Assembly (NCBI GenBank): GCA_023410645.1
Contig: JAEYPQ010000018.1
Coordinates: forward strand, 122,854 to 186,853
Length of the DNA stretch: 64,000 bases
Direction: 5' to 3'
Origin: Bacillota bacterium
Lineage (GTDB): Bacteria; Bacillota; Clostridia; TANB77; CAG-465
A program made the translations under genes and the position numbers. The notes under the pieces were generated by a model that had not been told where the DNA came from, ran no database searches, and saw nothing but the letters and a program-made list of their open reading frames with translations. Positions 38,817-48,302 of this stretch are shown here, piece by piece (the first letter of the stretch is position 1; every line of letters starts with the position of its first letter).

Positions 38817-39134
38817 ATGGAAAATAGAAAAAATGGAATTATAATGCTTATATTTGGAATTGTATTTATGGTAGTGTCATATATGATATATAAATTAATT
38901 GAGCTTCCATCTGATATGCAATATATAAAAGTGTTATTAGTTGCAACATTTATTGTAGGATATTATATGTTTTCTACTGGCTGGATAAAATATATACTAA
39001 TGAATAAGGGGTATGGAAGTAGGCAATGTATGTTACTTGGTATATTAACTATAATTGGTATAATAGTTGCATACTTAGCTCCAATTAAGAAAAAAGAAAA
39101 TGAGATAATTGATATTAGAATTTACGAGGAGTAG
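38817..39134 (+). CDS. Small membrane protein at the head of the mobilisation operon
   Basis: A 105-residue protein with three predicted transmembrane helices (IIMLIFGIVFMVVSYMIY; VLLVATFIVGYYMFSTGW; MLLGILTIIGIIVAYL). The ribosome site TTGAGGTGATTCA precedes the ATG. It is expressed from the promoter at 38763. Function unknown. Confidence 0.6.
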   Translation: MENRKNGIIMLIFGIVFMVVSYMIYKLIELPSDMQYIKVLLVATFIVGYYMFSTGWIKYILMNKGYGSRQCMLLGILTIIGIIVAYLAPIKKKENEIIDIRIYEE

Positions 39135-39216
39135 TTCTGAATTATATAAATATGGTTAATGCATTTACTATGTAAAATAGTAAGTGCATTTTTCATATCT
39201 TAAGGTAGGTGATTTG

Positions 39217-39603
39217 TTGAGAAAAAATGCAAATAAGATAACATTATGGATAGATGAAAAACTTTTACAAGATATTAGACAATGTTCAAAAAAAGATAAT
39301 ATTAATATGTCTGTATTTATAAGAACAGCACTTAAGGAGAAAGTTGAAGAAAAAATTGTAGATAAGATAAAAGATCCTATAAAAAATGTAGTACATGAGC
39401 AAATAAAAAATAGTATGGATATATTTACAGATAGAATTGTAAAACTAATTATAAAATGTGCAATATCAGCAGAGAGTTCAAATTATAATACAATTGGTAT
39501 TTTATCACACATACTCAAATCTGACAGAAATGAAGTAAAGCAATTATCATATCAATATGCGATTCAGAACTTAAAAAAGAAAGGAGATAAAATAATTGAG
39601 TAA
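39217..39603 (+). CDS. Ribbon-helix-helix mobilisation accessory protein
   Basis: A 128-residue protein whose first 50 residues form a ribbon-helix-helix DNA-binding domain (KITLWIDEKLLQDIRQCSKK, NMSVFIRTALKEKV). Such MobC/TraJ-like proteins bind oriT and help the relaxase. The TTG at 39217 (or 39214) follows AAGGTAGGTGAT. It overlaps the relaxase gene by 8 bp. Confidence 0.75.
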   Translation: MRKNANKITLWIDEKLLQDIRQCSKKDNINMSVFIRTALKEKVEEKIVDKIKDPIKNVVHEQIKNSMDIFTDRIVKLIIKCAISAESSNYNTIGILSHILKSDRNEVKQLSYQYAIQNLKKKGDKIIE

Positions 39604-40735
39604 GGTTATATCAAAATTAAGATGTTATAATCCAAGTATTAGTGATACGCCTGCAAGAAATTCGAGTCATTTAAATTATATAGCCAAAAGAAGTCATGCA
39701 CTAAAAAATGAATTTGGAAAAACTACTTTTGGTAATGCTTGCGGTATTGATGTTAATAACTCTAGTATTGATGAAGTTGGAAAGTATATTTATAAAAAAT
39801 CTAGGGAGAAAACCAATATATATAGAGGCATGATATCTATGAGGGAAGATGAAGCCTTGGAATTAGGATATGATAAACTAGAAGAATGGAATATACTGAT
39901 GAAAAATAAAATCTATGATGTAGCAAATGTTGTGAATATTAATATGTCTAATGTTGAATGGGTGGGAGTTGTTCATTTAAAAAAAAATAATATACATTTA
40001 CATTATTTGATGTGGGATAAAGAACAGCAGATTAATAGATATTATATATCAACATATCAGCAAAATAAAATTAGAGACATATTAACAAAATATATTTTTG
40101 AAAATGAATTAATTAAATACTATGAAATAAAAAATAATAGTAAAAATAAGTTAAGAGATAATAGTATATTACTTGAAATAAAAGCATTTAATAAAGAATT
40201 TTGTAATGGAAAATTAGCATATATAAATTTTAATGATTCTAATATAAAAAGTATGATAAAGAAATTTAATAATATACTATCGATAATACCATCAGCAGGT
40301 AGTCTTAAATATTCATATATGAGTGAGAATATAAAAATAGAGATCGATAATTTTATGAAAGAATTTATGAATAATAATGTTGATTTTAAAAATGAATACG
40401 ATAGATATATAGATAATGCAATTAATATAGGTACTTTATATGGAAAACCTAACAAAAACCAAATAAAAACAAAAGCGGAGCAAGAGTTAAACAACATACT
40501 TGGAAATCAATTTTTAAAAGCAATAAAAGAAATAAAATTAGAAAGTATAAGTAAAAAAGTATTTATAAAAGATCTAATACAAGAATTGTTTAGAACATTA
40601 AGTTCAATAAATGAGAATATGAGTTCAAAGATAAAATTATACTCAAATTATAGATCAAATATGTCCAAGCAAGCAAAAAAAGATTATGCAAAAAATAGAG
40701 AAAATGCCAGTAGTATAAATTGGGAAAACAATTAA
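39596..40735 (+). CDS. MobP-family relaxase (MobP3-like)
   Basis: A 379-residue putative relaxase that would nick the element at oriT and pilot the strand to the recipient. The HUH metal-binding motif is in NNIHLHYLMWDK, preceded by the strand NVEWVGVVHLKK. The N-terminus carries SSHLNYIAKRSHA. The start is TTG 39596, within the end of the ribbon-helix-helix gene. It is followed by a strong ribosome site for the coupling protein. Confidence 0.8.
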   Translation: MSKVISKLRCYNPSISDTPARNSSHLNYIAKRSHALKNEFGKTTFGNACGIDVNNSSIDEVGKYIYKKSREKTNIYRGMISMREDEALELGYDKLEEWNILMKNKIYDVANVVNINMSNVEWVGVVHLKKNNIHLHYLMWDKEQQINRYYISTYQQNKIRDILTKYIFENELIKYYEIKNNSKNKLRDNSILLEIKAFNKEFCNGKLAYINFNDSNIKSMIKKFNNILSIIPSAGSLKYSYMSENIKIEIDNFMKEFMNNNVDFKNEYDRYIDNAINIGTLYGKPNKNQIKTKAEQELNNILGNQFLKAIKEIKLESISKKVFIKDLIQELFRTLSSINENMSSKIKLYSNYRSNMSKQAKKDYAKNRENASSINWENN

Positions 40736-40752
40736 ACAGGAGGTGTTAAATT

Positions 40753-42598
40753 ATAAAAAAAATATATGTATATAGTGTATTAATAATAGTATCTATTCCA
40801 ATTTGTTTATATATATCTACTTTGGCACACTTAATGTTATCAGGTATTTTTAATTCTATATATGATATAAAAATAAATAATATTTTTAATAGTATTATGA
40901 ATAATAGTAATCACTTTAAATTATATTTACTGATTCAGATATCTTTAATAATCAGTATATTTATATTAGTTAATATCAGAAATAATAGTATTTATAAAAG
41001 TGATTTGAAAAAAATAACAGATACTATATCAACACCTGTTAGAACAGGTCAGGGACAGTTTGGTACTGCAAGATGGATAAATGAAAGAGAATTTGAAAAA
41101 ATATTTCACAAAAATGGTATTAATTTAAAAAATGATATAAAAGGACAAAAATTTGATAGTGGTGGTATAGTAGTAGGTTATAATAAACTAAAAGATAGAG
41201 AATGTATATATTATGTGGATGATAATACACATAGCGTGGTTGTTGGAGCGACTAGAAGTGGAAAAACTAGGACAATAGTTCTACAAACTATTGCAAATCT
41301 AGGAATCGCAGGAGAAAGCATAATAATATCTGACCCTAAACGGTGAGATATATCATTATACATCAGGGTTCTTAAAAAGCATGGGATATGATACTATAGT
41401 AATAGATTTTAAAAATCCACTTAAAAGTAATAGATACAATTTCTTGCAGCCTGTCATTGATGCTATAAATGATGGGGATTACAGAAAAGCTGAAGAATAT
41501 ACTTGGGATATAACATATTCATTAGTTGGAAATGAAGATACAAAGTCAGAAAAAATTTGGAAAGATGGAGAAATGTCAATTATAGCTGGATCAATAATGA
41601 GTGTTGTTTATGAAAATAAAGACAATCCTGACGTACAAAATTTAACTAATGTATATACGTTTATAAGTGAAATGTGCAGAAGTGAAGATGGAGAAATGCC
41701 CATAAATAATTATATAGAAAATTTAGGAATAAATCATCCTGCAAGTAAAATATTTAATATAGCAAGGATTGCCCCAGAGAGAACTCGAGGCAGTTTTTTT
41801 ACATCTGCTTTAGCTACATTAAAATTATTTACTAGTGAATCAATTTACTCAATGACATGTAGAAGTGACTTCAAACTAAAAAACACAGGTATAGATAAAA
41901 GAGCAATATATATAATATTACCTGATGAAAGGGTTACTTATTACAGTTTAGCTAGTCTGTTTGTAAATCAGCAATATGTTAGTCTAGTTGAGGAAGCTGA
42001 TAGCAGAGGAGGTGAATTAAAAAGAAGAGTAAATTTTGTTTTAGATGAATTTGGTAATTTTACTACAATACCAGCATTTACTAACATGCTAACTATTGGT
42101 GGTGGAAGAAGAATAAGATTCAATATATTTTTACAGAGTTTTTCACAATTAGAAAGTAAATATACAAAAGAAGGTGCCGAAAATATATTAGATAATTGCC
42201 AAACGTGGATATATCTTAAAACAGCTAATATGGATACAGCAACAAAAATTATGAAAAAACTTGGGAATTATACGACAGCTAGTTATAGCAGATCTAGTTC
42301 ATATGATAAAAATAGAAATGGCTCTAATAGTGAGTCAGTTAATTTGATTAGTAGATCATTATTAACTGAAGATGAAATATTGAGGATAGAGAGACCATAT
42401 GTGCTTATTATACAAGCAGGTGCATATCCAGCAATAATGAAAATTCCAGACCTTTCAAAGTGGCATTTTAATAAATTATTTGGGCTTGGTGACATGAATT
42501 ATAATAGACAGTTAAGAGAAGAAAGAGAAAAGAATAGAGAAATTCATGAAATAGAGAAAATTAAACTTTGGAATATTTGGGATGAATACAAATTTTAG
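40753..42598 (+). CDS. VirD4/TraG-type coupling protein, interrupted by a C-GG +1 shift
   Basis: Read with one +1 step, this is a 614-residue ATPase that links the relaxosome to the secretion channel. Two N-terminal transmembrane helices precede Walker A GATRSGKT (about 164-171). The frame reaches CGG at 41341 right after SDPK; dropping the C gives SDPKGEIYHYTSGFL, a conserved VirD4 motif. Walker B is FVLDEFGNF. No ATG, GTG or TTG lies near the ribosome site (AGGAGGTG at 40739-40745); the frame begins ATT-ATA after a stop, so ATT 40750 or ATA 40753 must start it. The first NTG, TTG 40822, would cut into TM1 and lacks a ribosome site. Confidence 0.85.
41341..41343 (+). other. In-frame CGG / apparent +1 shift site 4
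   Basis: Codons GAC CCT AAA, then C, then GGT GAG ATA TAT. Without the shift, CGG is followed at once by TGA. The surplus C is base 41341. Confidence 0.82.
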
Positions 42599-42638
42599 TA
42601 GGGGTATAAAATGAAATTTAATAGTAGGAGGAAATTTT

Positions 42639-42962
42639 ATGTTAGAAAAAACAACAATGATAGGGGTTGTAGCATTTACAATTCTTTTTTTATTTTCAAA
42701 TTATTGTTTTGCAAGTGGGATACAAGACAGCACTTTAGTTACAGGAACACAAAAATTAATAACAGACCTTACAAATTGGCTTTTAATAATAGCGCCAACA
42801 GTTACAATTCTTTTAGTAGGTTATTATCTTATAAGAAAAAGTGCAAGTGATGAGATGGATGCAAAAAGATGGGACAGTAGAGTTAAAGTTGCTATAATAT
42901 GTTGTATAGGCGTAGTTGTAATGTCTGGGCTAATAAATGTAATAATGAATTACTATAGATAG
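42639..42962 (+). CDS. VirB2/TrbC-like conjugative pilin-type protein
   Basis: A 107-residue protein with a signal sequence (GVVAFTILFLFSNYCFAS) and two further hydrophobic helices separated by a short basic loop (RKSASDEMDAKRWDSR). This matches VirB2-like or similar small T4SS membrane subunits. The GTAGGAGGAAATTTT ribosome site is strong. It lies between the VirD4 and VirB6-like genes, as expected for the secretion operon. Confidence 0.7.
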   Translation: MLEKTTMIGVVAFTILFLFSNYCFASGIQDSTLVTGTQKLITDLTNWLLIIAPTVTILLVGYYLIRKSASDEMDAKRWDSRVKVAIICCIGVVVMSGLINVIMNYYR

Positions 42963-42975
42963 GTGGTGGTAAGTA

Positions 42976-43827
42976 TTGGACAAACTACTTACTAATTTTT
43001 TGATTTCAATAATAAGTAGTGCTGATAATATAATAAACATAGTTTTTGATAATTTAATTGATGTTTGTTTCAATGCAGAGGATAACTTAACTAAAATGTT
43101 TGGAACACAATTATTAGATTTTTCAATGCTAAAACAAATAATATTCTCTTTTGTAATTTCTTTAATCATACTAAAATTTTTAAAAAAGGGATTTGATGTT
43201 TATGTAATGTGGAGTGAAGGTGATACTGATATGCCATCTGTTACTTTTATAACATATTTTATAAGAGCCACAGTTATAGCAATATCATTTCCTTTGATAT
43301 ATAGTTGGTTTGTAGACATAGTGAAAGATTTTACAAATCAGATTTTAGCATCGCTTAATATATCAAGTCAAGTTAATTTAACAAATACTTTAGCTACACT
43401 ATCAGTTGTTAGTATATTTAATGCAATATTTGGTATTATAGCTTTCATTATGCTTTTTTTACTTTATATTCAATTTATAATGCGAGGAATAGAAATGTTT
43501 ATTCTTAAAATAGGCTTTCCACTAGCTTGTATTGGACTAGTAGATTCTGATAAAGGAATATTTGCACCATATATTAAGAAATTCTTTCAAAGTGCAATTA
43601 CAGTTATAGTACAGATGGCTCTGGCAAAAATAGTAATACTTTTAATAAGTTCAGATCAATTAATAAATGCAGTTGCTGTTTTATTAGTCGCACTTAGAAC
43701 ACCAAAATTTTTATCAGAATTCATGTTAATAACAGGTAATGGTAGTAGTGGTATAAGCAACATGATTCATACAACCAGCAAGACAATAGAATTAAATAGA
43801 CAATTATCTGGATTATTAAAAAAGTGA
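42976..43827 (+). CDS. VirB6/TrbL-like polytopic T4SS protein
   Basis: A 283-residue protein with six to seven hydrophobic helices, typical of VirB6/TrbL-like channel subunits in Gram-positive conjugation systems. Loops are short, and the C-terminal part contains the usual LRTPKFLSEFM stretch. The start is TTG 42976 after AGGTGGTGGTAAG. Located 13 bp after the VirB2-like gene. Confidence 0.75.
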   Translation: MDKLLTNFLISIISSADNIINIVFDNLIDVCFNAEDNLTKMFGTQLLDFSMLKQIIFSFVISLIILKFLKKGFDVYVMWSEGDTDMPSVTFITYFIRATVIAISFPLIYSWFVDIVKDFTNQILASLNISSQVNLTNTLATLSVVSIFNAIFGIIAFIMLFLLYIQFIMRGIEMFILKIGFPLACIGLVDSDKGIFAPYIKKFFQSAITVIVQMALAKIVILLISSDQLINAVAVLLVALRTPKFLSEFMLITGNGSSGISNMIHTTSKTIELNRQLSGLLKK

Positions 43828-43838
43828 GGTAAATAAAT

Positions 43839-44051
43839 ATGAATACAATAAATACACTCATATATGTTTTAAGAACTATTATAATACCTATGGGAGTTAC
43901 TTTTAGAGCAATATATTGTTTAATAAAGATGATGTATTCAGAAGATGAATATCAAATATATAAAAAAAGAATAATTAATATAATTTTATTTGGAATAATA
44001 TCAGAGTTGATTTTTGTAATAAAAGATATAATTATATTGTATTTTGACTAA
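43839..44051 (+). CDS. Small T4SS-operon membrane protein
   Basis: A 70-residue protein with two hydrophobic segments flanking YCLIKMMYSEDEYQIYKKR. Similar small genes lie between VirB6- and VirB3-like genes in other Firmicute ICEs, but the function is unknown. A GTGAGGTAAATA ribosome site overlaps the end of the previous gene. Confidence 0.6.
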   Translation: MNTINTLIYVLRTIIIPMGVTFRAIYCLIKMMYSEDEYQIYKKRIINIILFGIISELIFVIKDIIILYFD

Positions 44052-44104
44052 GAAATATGATAAAATTATATATAATAATAGAAAAATTAAATGAGGTAGT
44101 TAAA

Positions 44105-44956
44105 ATGAATTTAAATAAAATTTTCACTGAACAAAATTTACATAATATATCTTCTGTTATCGCGGATACTAGTAGGGGGTTGACTAAAAGTGAATTACAA
44201 CAACATTTAAGAGAAGCTAGAATCAAATTAGTGGACGATGGTAGTTATAATAATGGTATTACATATAAAATAGGTCTTAACAAAAGAGATTGGTTATATA
44301 ATTGTTTTGCTAATGAACTCAATAGTAGTAAATCTTCTTATAAAATAATAGTTTTTATCGAAACAGTAATGAACCCTATAAATTATACTAAACTAGAAAA
44401 AAGGGATAAATATGAGTTTATATTTGAAGAATTAAATAAGATATTACTACTAGTGGGATATGAAGTTAATAGGGAAGGAAAAATAATTGAAAAAGAAAAA
44501 TCTACTACATTAGATGAGGTAGATAGAAGAACTAACAATCTAAAGAAAAAATTATATGACAGAAATATTCACTTTGAAGTAAAAAAATATTGTGAAAAAG
44601 ATTATTTAAGAAAAGATTATTTTGATACTATTTTTGAGGCAACAAAAGGATTAGCTGAAAGGGTAAGACAAATTTCGGGATTAAATACAGATGGTAATGA
44701 ATTATTTCAAACAGCATTTTCAAGCAAAGATCCATACATTATACTTAATTCATTACTTACTGAATCTGAAAAAAATGAATATAATGGATTAAAAGAACTT
44801 CTAATTGCTTTATTTCATTTGGTCAGAAATCCACTAGCACATACTCCCAAAATACACTGGAAAACAGATGAAAGTAAAGCATTAGATATACTAACAATAA
44901 TTTCATTTGCTCATAAATATTTAGATGAGTGTTCAAAAAATCCTATGAAAAATTAA
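44105..44956 (+). CDS. TIGR02391 (Ymh-like) HEPN-type protein
   Basis: A 283-residue soluble protein. The C-terminal region (about 175-280) matches the TIGR02391 family: DGNELFQTAFSSKDPYI, then LLIALFHLVRNPLAHTPKI. The RNPLAH segment is the family hallmark and resembles the Rx4-6H of HEPN RNases. ATG 44105 follows AATGAGGTAGTTA. It interrupts the secretion operon between the small membrane gene and the PrgI-like gene, so it is probably cargo, perhaps for phage or plasmid defence. That role is inferred from the HEPN similarity. Confidence 0.7.
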   Translation: MNLNKIFTEQNLHNISSVIADTSRGLTKSELQQHLREARIKLVDDGSYNNGITYKIGLNKRDWLYNCFANELNSSKSSYKIIVFIETVMNPINYTKLEKRDKYEFIFEELNKILLLVGYEVNREGKIIEKEKSTTLDEVDRRTNNLKKKLYDRNIHFEVKKYCEKDYLRKDYFDTIFEATKGLAERVRQISGLNTDGNELFQTAFSSKDPYIILNSLLTESEKNEYNGLKELLIALFHLVRNPLAHTPKIHWKTDESKALDILTIISFAHKYLDECSKNPMKN

Positions 44957-44970
44957 TGGAGGAATTTTTT

Positions 44971-45312
44971 ATGGAAGAAAAACAAAATAATTTATATATA
45001 CCTGCAAACATAAAAACAAGACTAGAAATTTTTAATGGTTTTGGTATGAAAGAATTAGTCACTACGATTATAGTAGTGACTTTTTCAATACCAATAATCT
45101 TTATGATTTATATGCTAAAGGGCATTTTAATATCTGTAATTTGCTTTTTTATGATCACTGCAGGTACAGTTATAGCAAATACAAAAGACGGTAATAATTT
45201 GTGCATGATTGATCAGATCAAATTTATTATTAGAAAATCAAGAATGCAGAAATTATATGAGTATAGATATAAGAATAAATGGGAGGTGGACAGTTATAAA
45301 AAATCTAATTAA
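44971..45312 (+). CDS. PrgI-family (VirB3-like) T4SS protein
   Basis: A 113-residue inner-membrane subunit: LYIPANIKTRLEIFNGFGMK is the PrgI signature, followed by two transmembrane helices and a basic tail. ATG 44971 follows ATGGAGGAATTTT. The 3' end overlaps the next gene by about 17 bp. It precedes the VirB4-type genes as in other systems. Confidence 0.82.
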   Translation: MEEKQNNLYIPANIKTRLEIFNGFGMKELVTTIIVVTFSIPIIFMIYMLKGILISVICFFMITAGTVIANTKDGNNLCMIDQIKFIIRKSRMQKLYEYRYKNKWEVDSYKKSN

Positions 45313-45913
45313 TAAAATATTTGGCCCGAAAAAAGAAATAACTTGTAATGATGAAATTAATATAAAAGATATTAGAAACAATTTTTTATATACTAAAGAT
45401 GACAAGATAATGTGTTATATAAAGATTCAACCCCTTAATATAAATTTACTTTCAATAAAAGAGCAAGAACAAATTATAAAAAACCTATCAGGTGAACTTT
45501 CGAGTGAAAGTAAAGAAATGAAATTTTTTACAATATCTAGACCAGTTGATGTTACTGAATTATTGGATGATCTAAGAAATATACAAAATGAAAGTTTAGA
45601 TCAGGTGCAGAAAACATTAATTAATAGACATATTAATAACACTATAAAGCTTACATTCACAGGAGATGCAGTAGAAAGACAAAATTTTTTAATTATTTGG
45701 CAGGAGATTAATGAATATGCTGAAAGAGATTTGTTGAAAAGAGCAATTGATTTAGTAAATAAATTCTCAAGTTGTAATATTAAAAGTGAAATTTTAGAAG
45801 AGCAATATATTATTCAGTTATGTAGTGGATTTACAAATATGAATTTTGCTTTTAAGGAAGATAGTGATTATGACGAATATATGCCAAATGTTAGATTGGG
45901 GGAAAACTTATGA
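45296..45913 (+). CDS. VirB4 N-domain-like T4SS protein with a non-NTG start
   Basis: About 205 residues resembling the N-terminal non-ATPase domain that is usually part of VirB4 (TKDDKIMCYIKIQPLNINLL, FTISRPVDV). The GGGAGGTGG ribosome site (45281-45289) is followed by no ATG, GTG or TTG in frame; ATA 45296 (or GTT 45293) at the right spacing is the likely start. An upstream TTG at 45209 has no ribosome site and would overlap PrgI by over 100 bp. It overlaps the next gene by 4 bp. Confidence 0.65.
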   Translation: MKNLINKIFGPKKEITCNDEINIKDIRNNFLYTKDDKIMCYIKIQPLNINLLSIKEQEQIIKNLSGELSSESKEMKFFTISRPVDVTELLDDLRNIQNESLDQVQKTLINRHINNTIKLTFTGDAVERQNFLIIWQEINEYAERDLLKRAIDLVNKFSSCNIKSEILEEQYIIQLCSGFTNMNFAFKEDSDYDEYMPNVRLGENL

Positions 45914-46467
45914 TATTAGTGGGTAAAGCAAAAGAAATTTGTAATCAAATAATTGAAATGTATAAGAATAAGGAATTGGCATTATATGTTTGGAATGATG
46001 ATGATAATGTAATTGATTTAGCCGTATATGATGATTTTAGAAAAGATAAAGATATTGGGAGGTATTTGGCTAGCAATAATTTAAAGTATACATCTATAAG
46101 CAAACCTAATTTTAAATTAAGTGAATTTACTAAAATAAAAAGAGAATTAAAAAAATATGGAATAAATGAAAAACAACTTTATGAATATAAGTTAAATGAA
46201 ACTATATATAAAATAGGTGATGTTATAGAGTACGAAAAATATAAATATGGTAAAATTATAGATATAGATAGTAAAAGTAATTTCCCATATGCTGTTGTAT
46301 TCCCTGATATATATTTGGATGATAGACCATTTTGGATAGCAGATGATGAAATTAAACTATCTACTTCTCAAGATACGATAAATTTAATAGATTCTTGGTA
46401 TTATTCTAATAAAATGCAGATAGATAATGATATAAAAAATTTAAATGAAATGGAGTGTGATATTTAA
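45910..46467 (+). CDS. Hypothetical protein with SH3-like segment in the T4SS operon
   Basis: A 185-residue soluble protein. Residues about 95-145 look like a small beta-barrel (YKIGDVIEYEKYKYGKIIDI, PDIYLDDRPFWIADDEI). No catalytic motif is visible. It overlaps both neighbours by a few bases and separates the VirB4 N-domain-like gene from the VirB4 ATPase, so it is either an insertion in the operon or a T4SS accessory. Confidence 0.5.
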   Translation: MILVGKAKEICNQIIEMYKNKELALYVWNDDDNVIDLAVYDDFRKDKDIGRYLASNNLKYTSISKPNFKLSEFTKIKRELKKYGINEKQLYEYKLNETIYKIGDVIEYEKYKYGKIIDIDSKSNFPYAVVFPDIYLDDRPFWIADDEIKLSTSQDTINLIDSWYYSNKMQIDNDIKNLNEMECDI

Positions 46468-48298
46468 TGATAGGAAAGGAATTTGAAGGCATAAAAATAA
46501 ATGATAGTCTTATAAATATTATAACTCCAATATCGCGGAATTGAATATAAACAAAATAGTATGAGAATAGGTGATAATTTTGCTAAAATATATACTATAA
46601 TTAAGTATCCTAAGAATGTTAAAATAGGATGGCTTAGTAAAATATCTAATATTCCTAATACTATAATAAGTGAAATATATGAGCCTACAGATAACAATCT
46701 ATTAATTGAAAATATCTCAAAAGGGATAAGACAAGCAGAAATGACATTTGAAACTTCAAAAGATGCTTTAATTAGAAAAAGAGCATTAAGAGAAATAGAA
46801 GATGCTCAAGAAATTTTAGACAAAGTAGAAGTTAAAAACGAAACAGTAGGTTATATGACAATACTTATAATGGTATTGTCAGAGAACGAAGAGATGCTTA
46901 ATAAGAGAGCAAAAAGAGTTGAAAGTATAATATGTAGTATGCAACTTAAATTAAGGAATTTGGCACACCTACTAAAAGAGTCATATCAAACAATAGCTCC
47001 ATTTCATAGTATAGATAAAACAATAAAGTTAATTGCAAAGAGAAATATATTGATGTCTGATTTCATAGGTGGATTTCCATTTCGGAGGAGGAGGGCTTAA
47101 TGATGGAAAAGGATTTGTTTTTGGAAAAGACACTAATGGAGGAATAATTGTATTAGATACATGGAAAAGGGAAGTAGATAGAACTAATAGTAATTTTGTA
47201 GTTATGGGTACAAGTGGAGTTGGAAAATCAACTGCTGTGAAACATTTAATACTTAATGAATATATGAAAGATACCAAAATTATTGTAATTGATCCAGAGC
47301 GAGAGTATAAAACTTTATGTCAAAACCTTGGAGGGGATTGGATAAATGTGGCTGGTAGTAATGGGTCAATTATAAATCCATTGCAGATAAAACCAACACC
47401 ACTAGATGATGAAAAGGAAGATACAGTAGGATACAAAGATGAAGGAAATGGACTTGGAGCAATGGCATTACATATACAAAATGTAAGGTCATTTTTTAAA
47501 CTCTTATTTCCTGAACTTACATATAATCAAAGTATAATAATAAATGAAAATTTAGAATTATTGTATAATAAATTTGGTATTGATTGGGAGACAGATATTA
47601 GTAGTTTTAAAAATACTGATTTTCCTAATATGAGAGACTTATATGAGCAAATTAATTCTAAATTACGAGATTTAGAAAAAAGGAGTATAGATGTTTATGA
47701 TTACAGAGTTGTAGTATCGCTTTTAAGAGATATAAGTATGGGAGCAGACTCTAAAATATTTAATGGACATACTACTGTGAAAACTAATAGTAAATGTATT
47801 GTATTAGACACTTTTAGTTTACAAAATAGTGATGAGAGAATAAAGAAAGCGCAATATTATAATATACTAACCTACTGCTGGGATATAATTAGTAAAAACA
47901 AAGAAGAAAAAGTTTTATTAATTTGCGATGAGGCGTATTTAATGATAGATACACAAGTTCCACAAAGTTTAGTGTTTTTAAGAAACATTTCAAAACGTTG
48001 TAGAAAATATAATGGTGGCATTATAATAATATCCCATTCAGTCGTCGATTTTTTAGATCCTAGCATAAAGATGTACGGGCAGGCTATACTTGATATGGCC
48101 TGCTATAAAATTTTGATGGGATCTGATGGACAAAATTTGGAAGAAATGAAAACATTGTATAAACTTACAGAAGCAGAAACAGATCTAATATATTCAAGAC
48201 AGATGGGATTAGGATTATTTATGGCAGGTACTACTAGACTAAGTATTAGATTTGATATATATCCTTATGAATTTGATTTCTTTAATAAGAAGGGGTGA
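46467..48298 (+). CDS. VirB4-type T4SS ATPase, interrupted by two C-GG +1 shifts
   Basis: Read with two +1 steps, this is a 609-residue secretion ATPase powering DNA transfer. The first CGG (46536) comes after 23 codons; dropping C joins TPIS to GIEYKQNSMRIGDNFAKIY. The second (47083) comes 182 codons later; dropping C joins GGFPF to GGGGLNDGKGFVFG. Walker A GTSGVGKST is about residues 247-255 and Walker B is LLICDEAYLMI. Unshifted reading would end after 25 codons, before the ATPase domain. ATG 46467 overlaps the upstream stop codon; GATAGGAAAGGA lies just downstream, so translation probably relies on coupling. Confidence 0.85.
46536..46538 (+). other. In-frame CGG / apparent +1 shift site 5
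   Basis: Codons CCA ATA TCG, then C, then GGA ATT GAA TAT. CGG is codon 24 from ATG 46467; TGA follows two codons later in the unshifted frame. The surplus C is base 46536. Confidence 0.78.
47083..47085 (+). other. In-frame CGG / apparent +1 shift site 6
   Basis: Codons GGA TTT CCA TTT, then C, then GGA GGA GGA GGG. A TAA follows five codons later in the unshifted frame. The surplus C is base 47083. Confidence 0.8.
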
Positions 48299-48302
48299 TT
48301 AG

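Noticed and set aside
42611..42850. A 79-codon plus-strand frame overlapping the VirB2-like gene
   Set aside because: It is out of frame with the well-supported signal-peptide protein at 42639 and has basic, low-complexity content.
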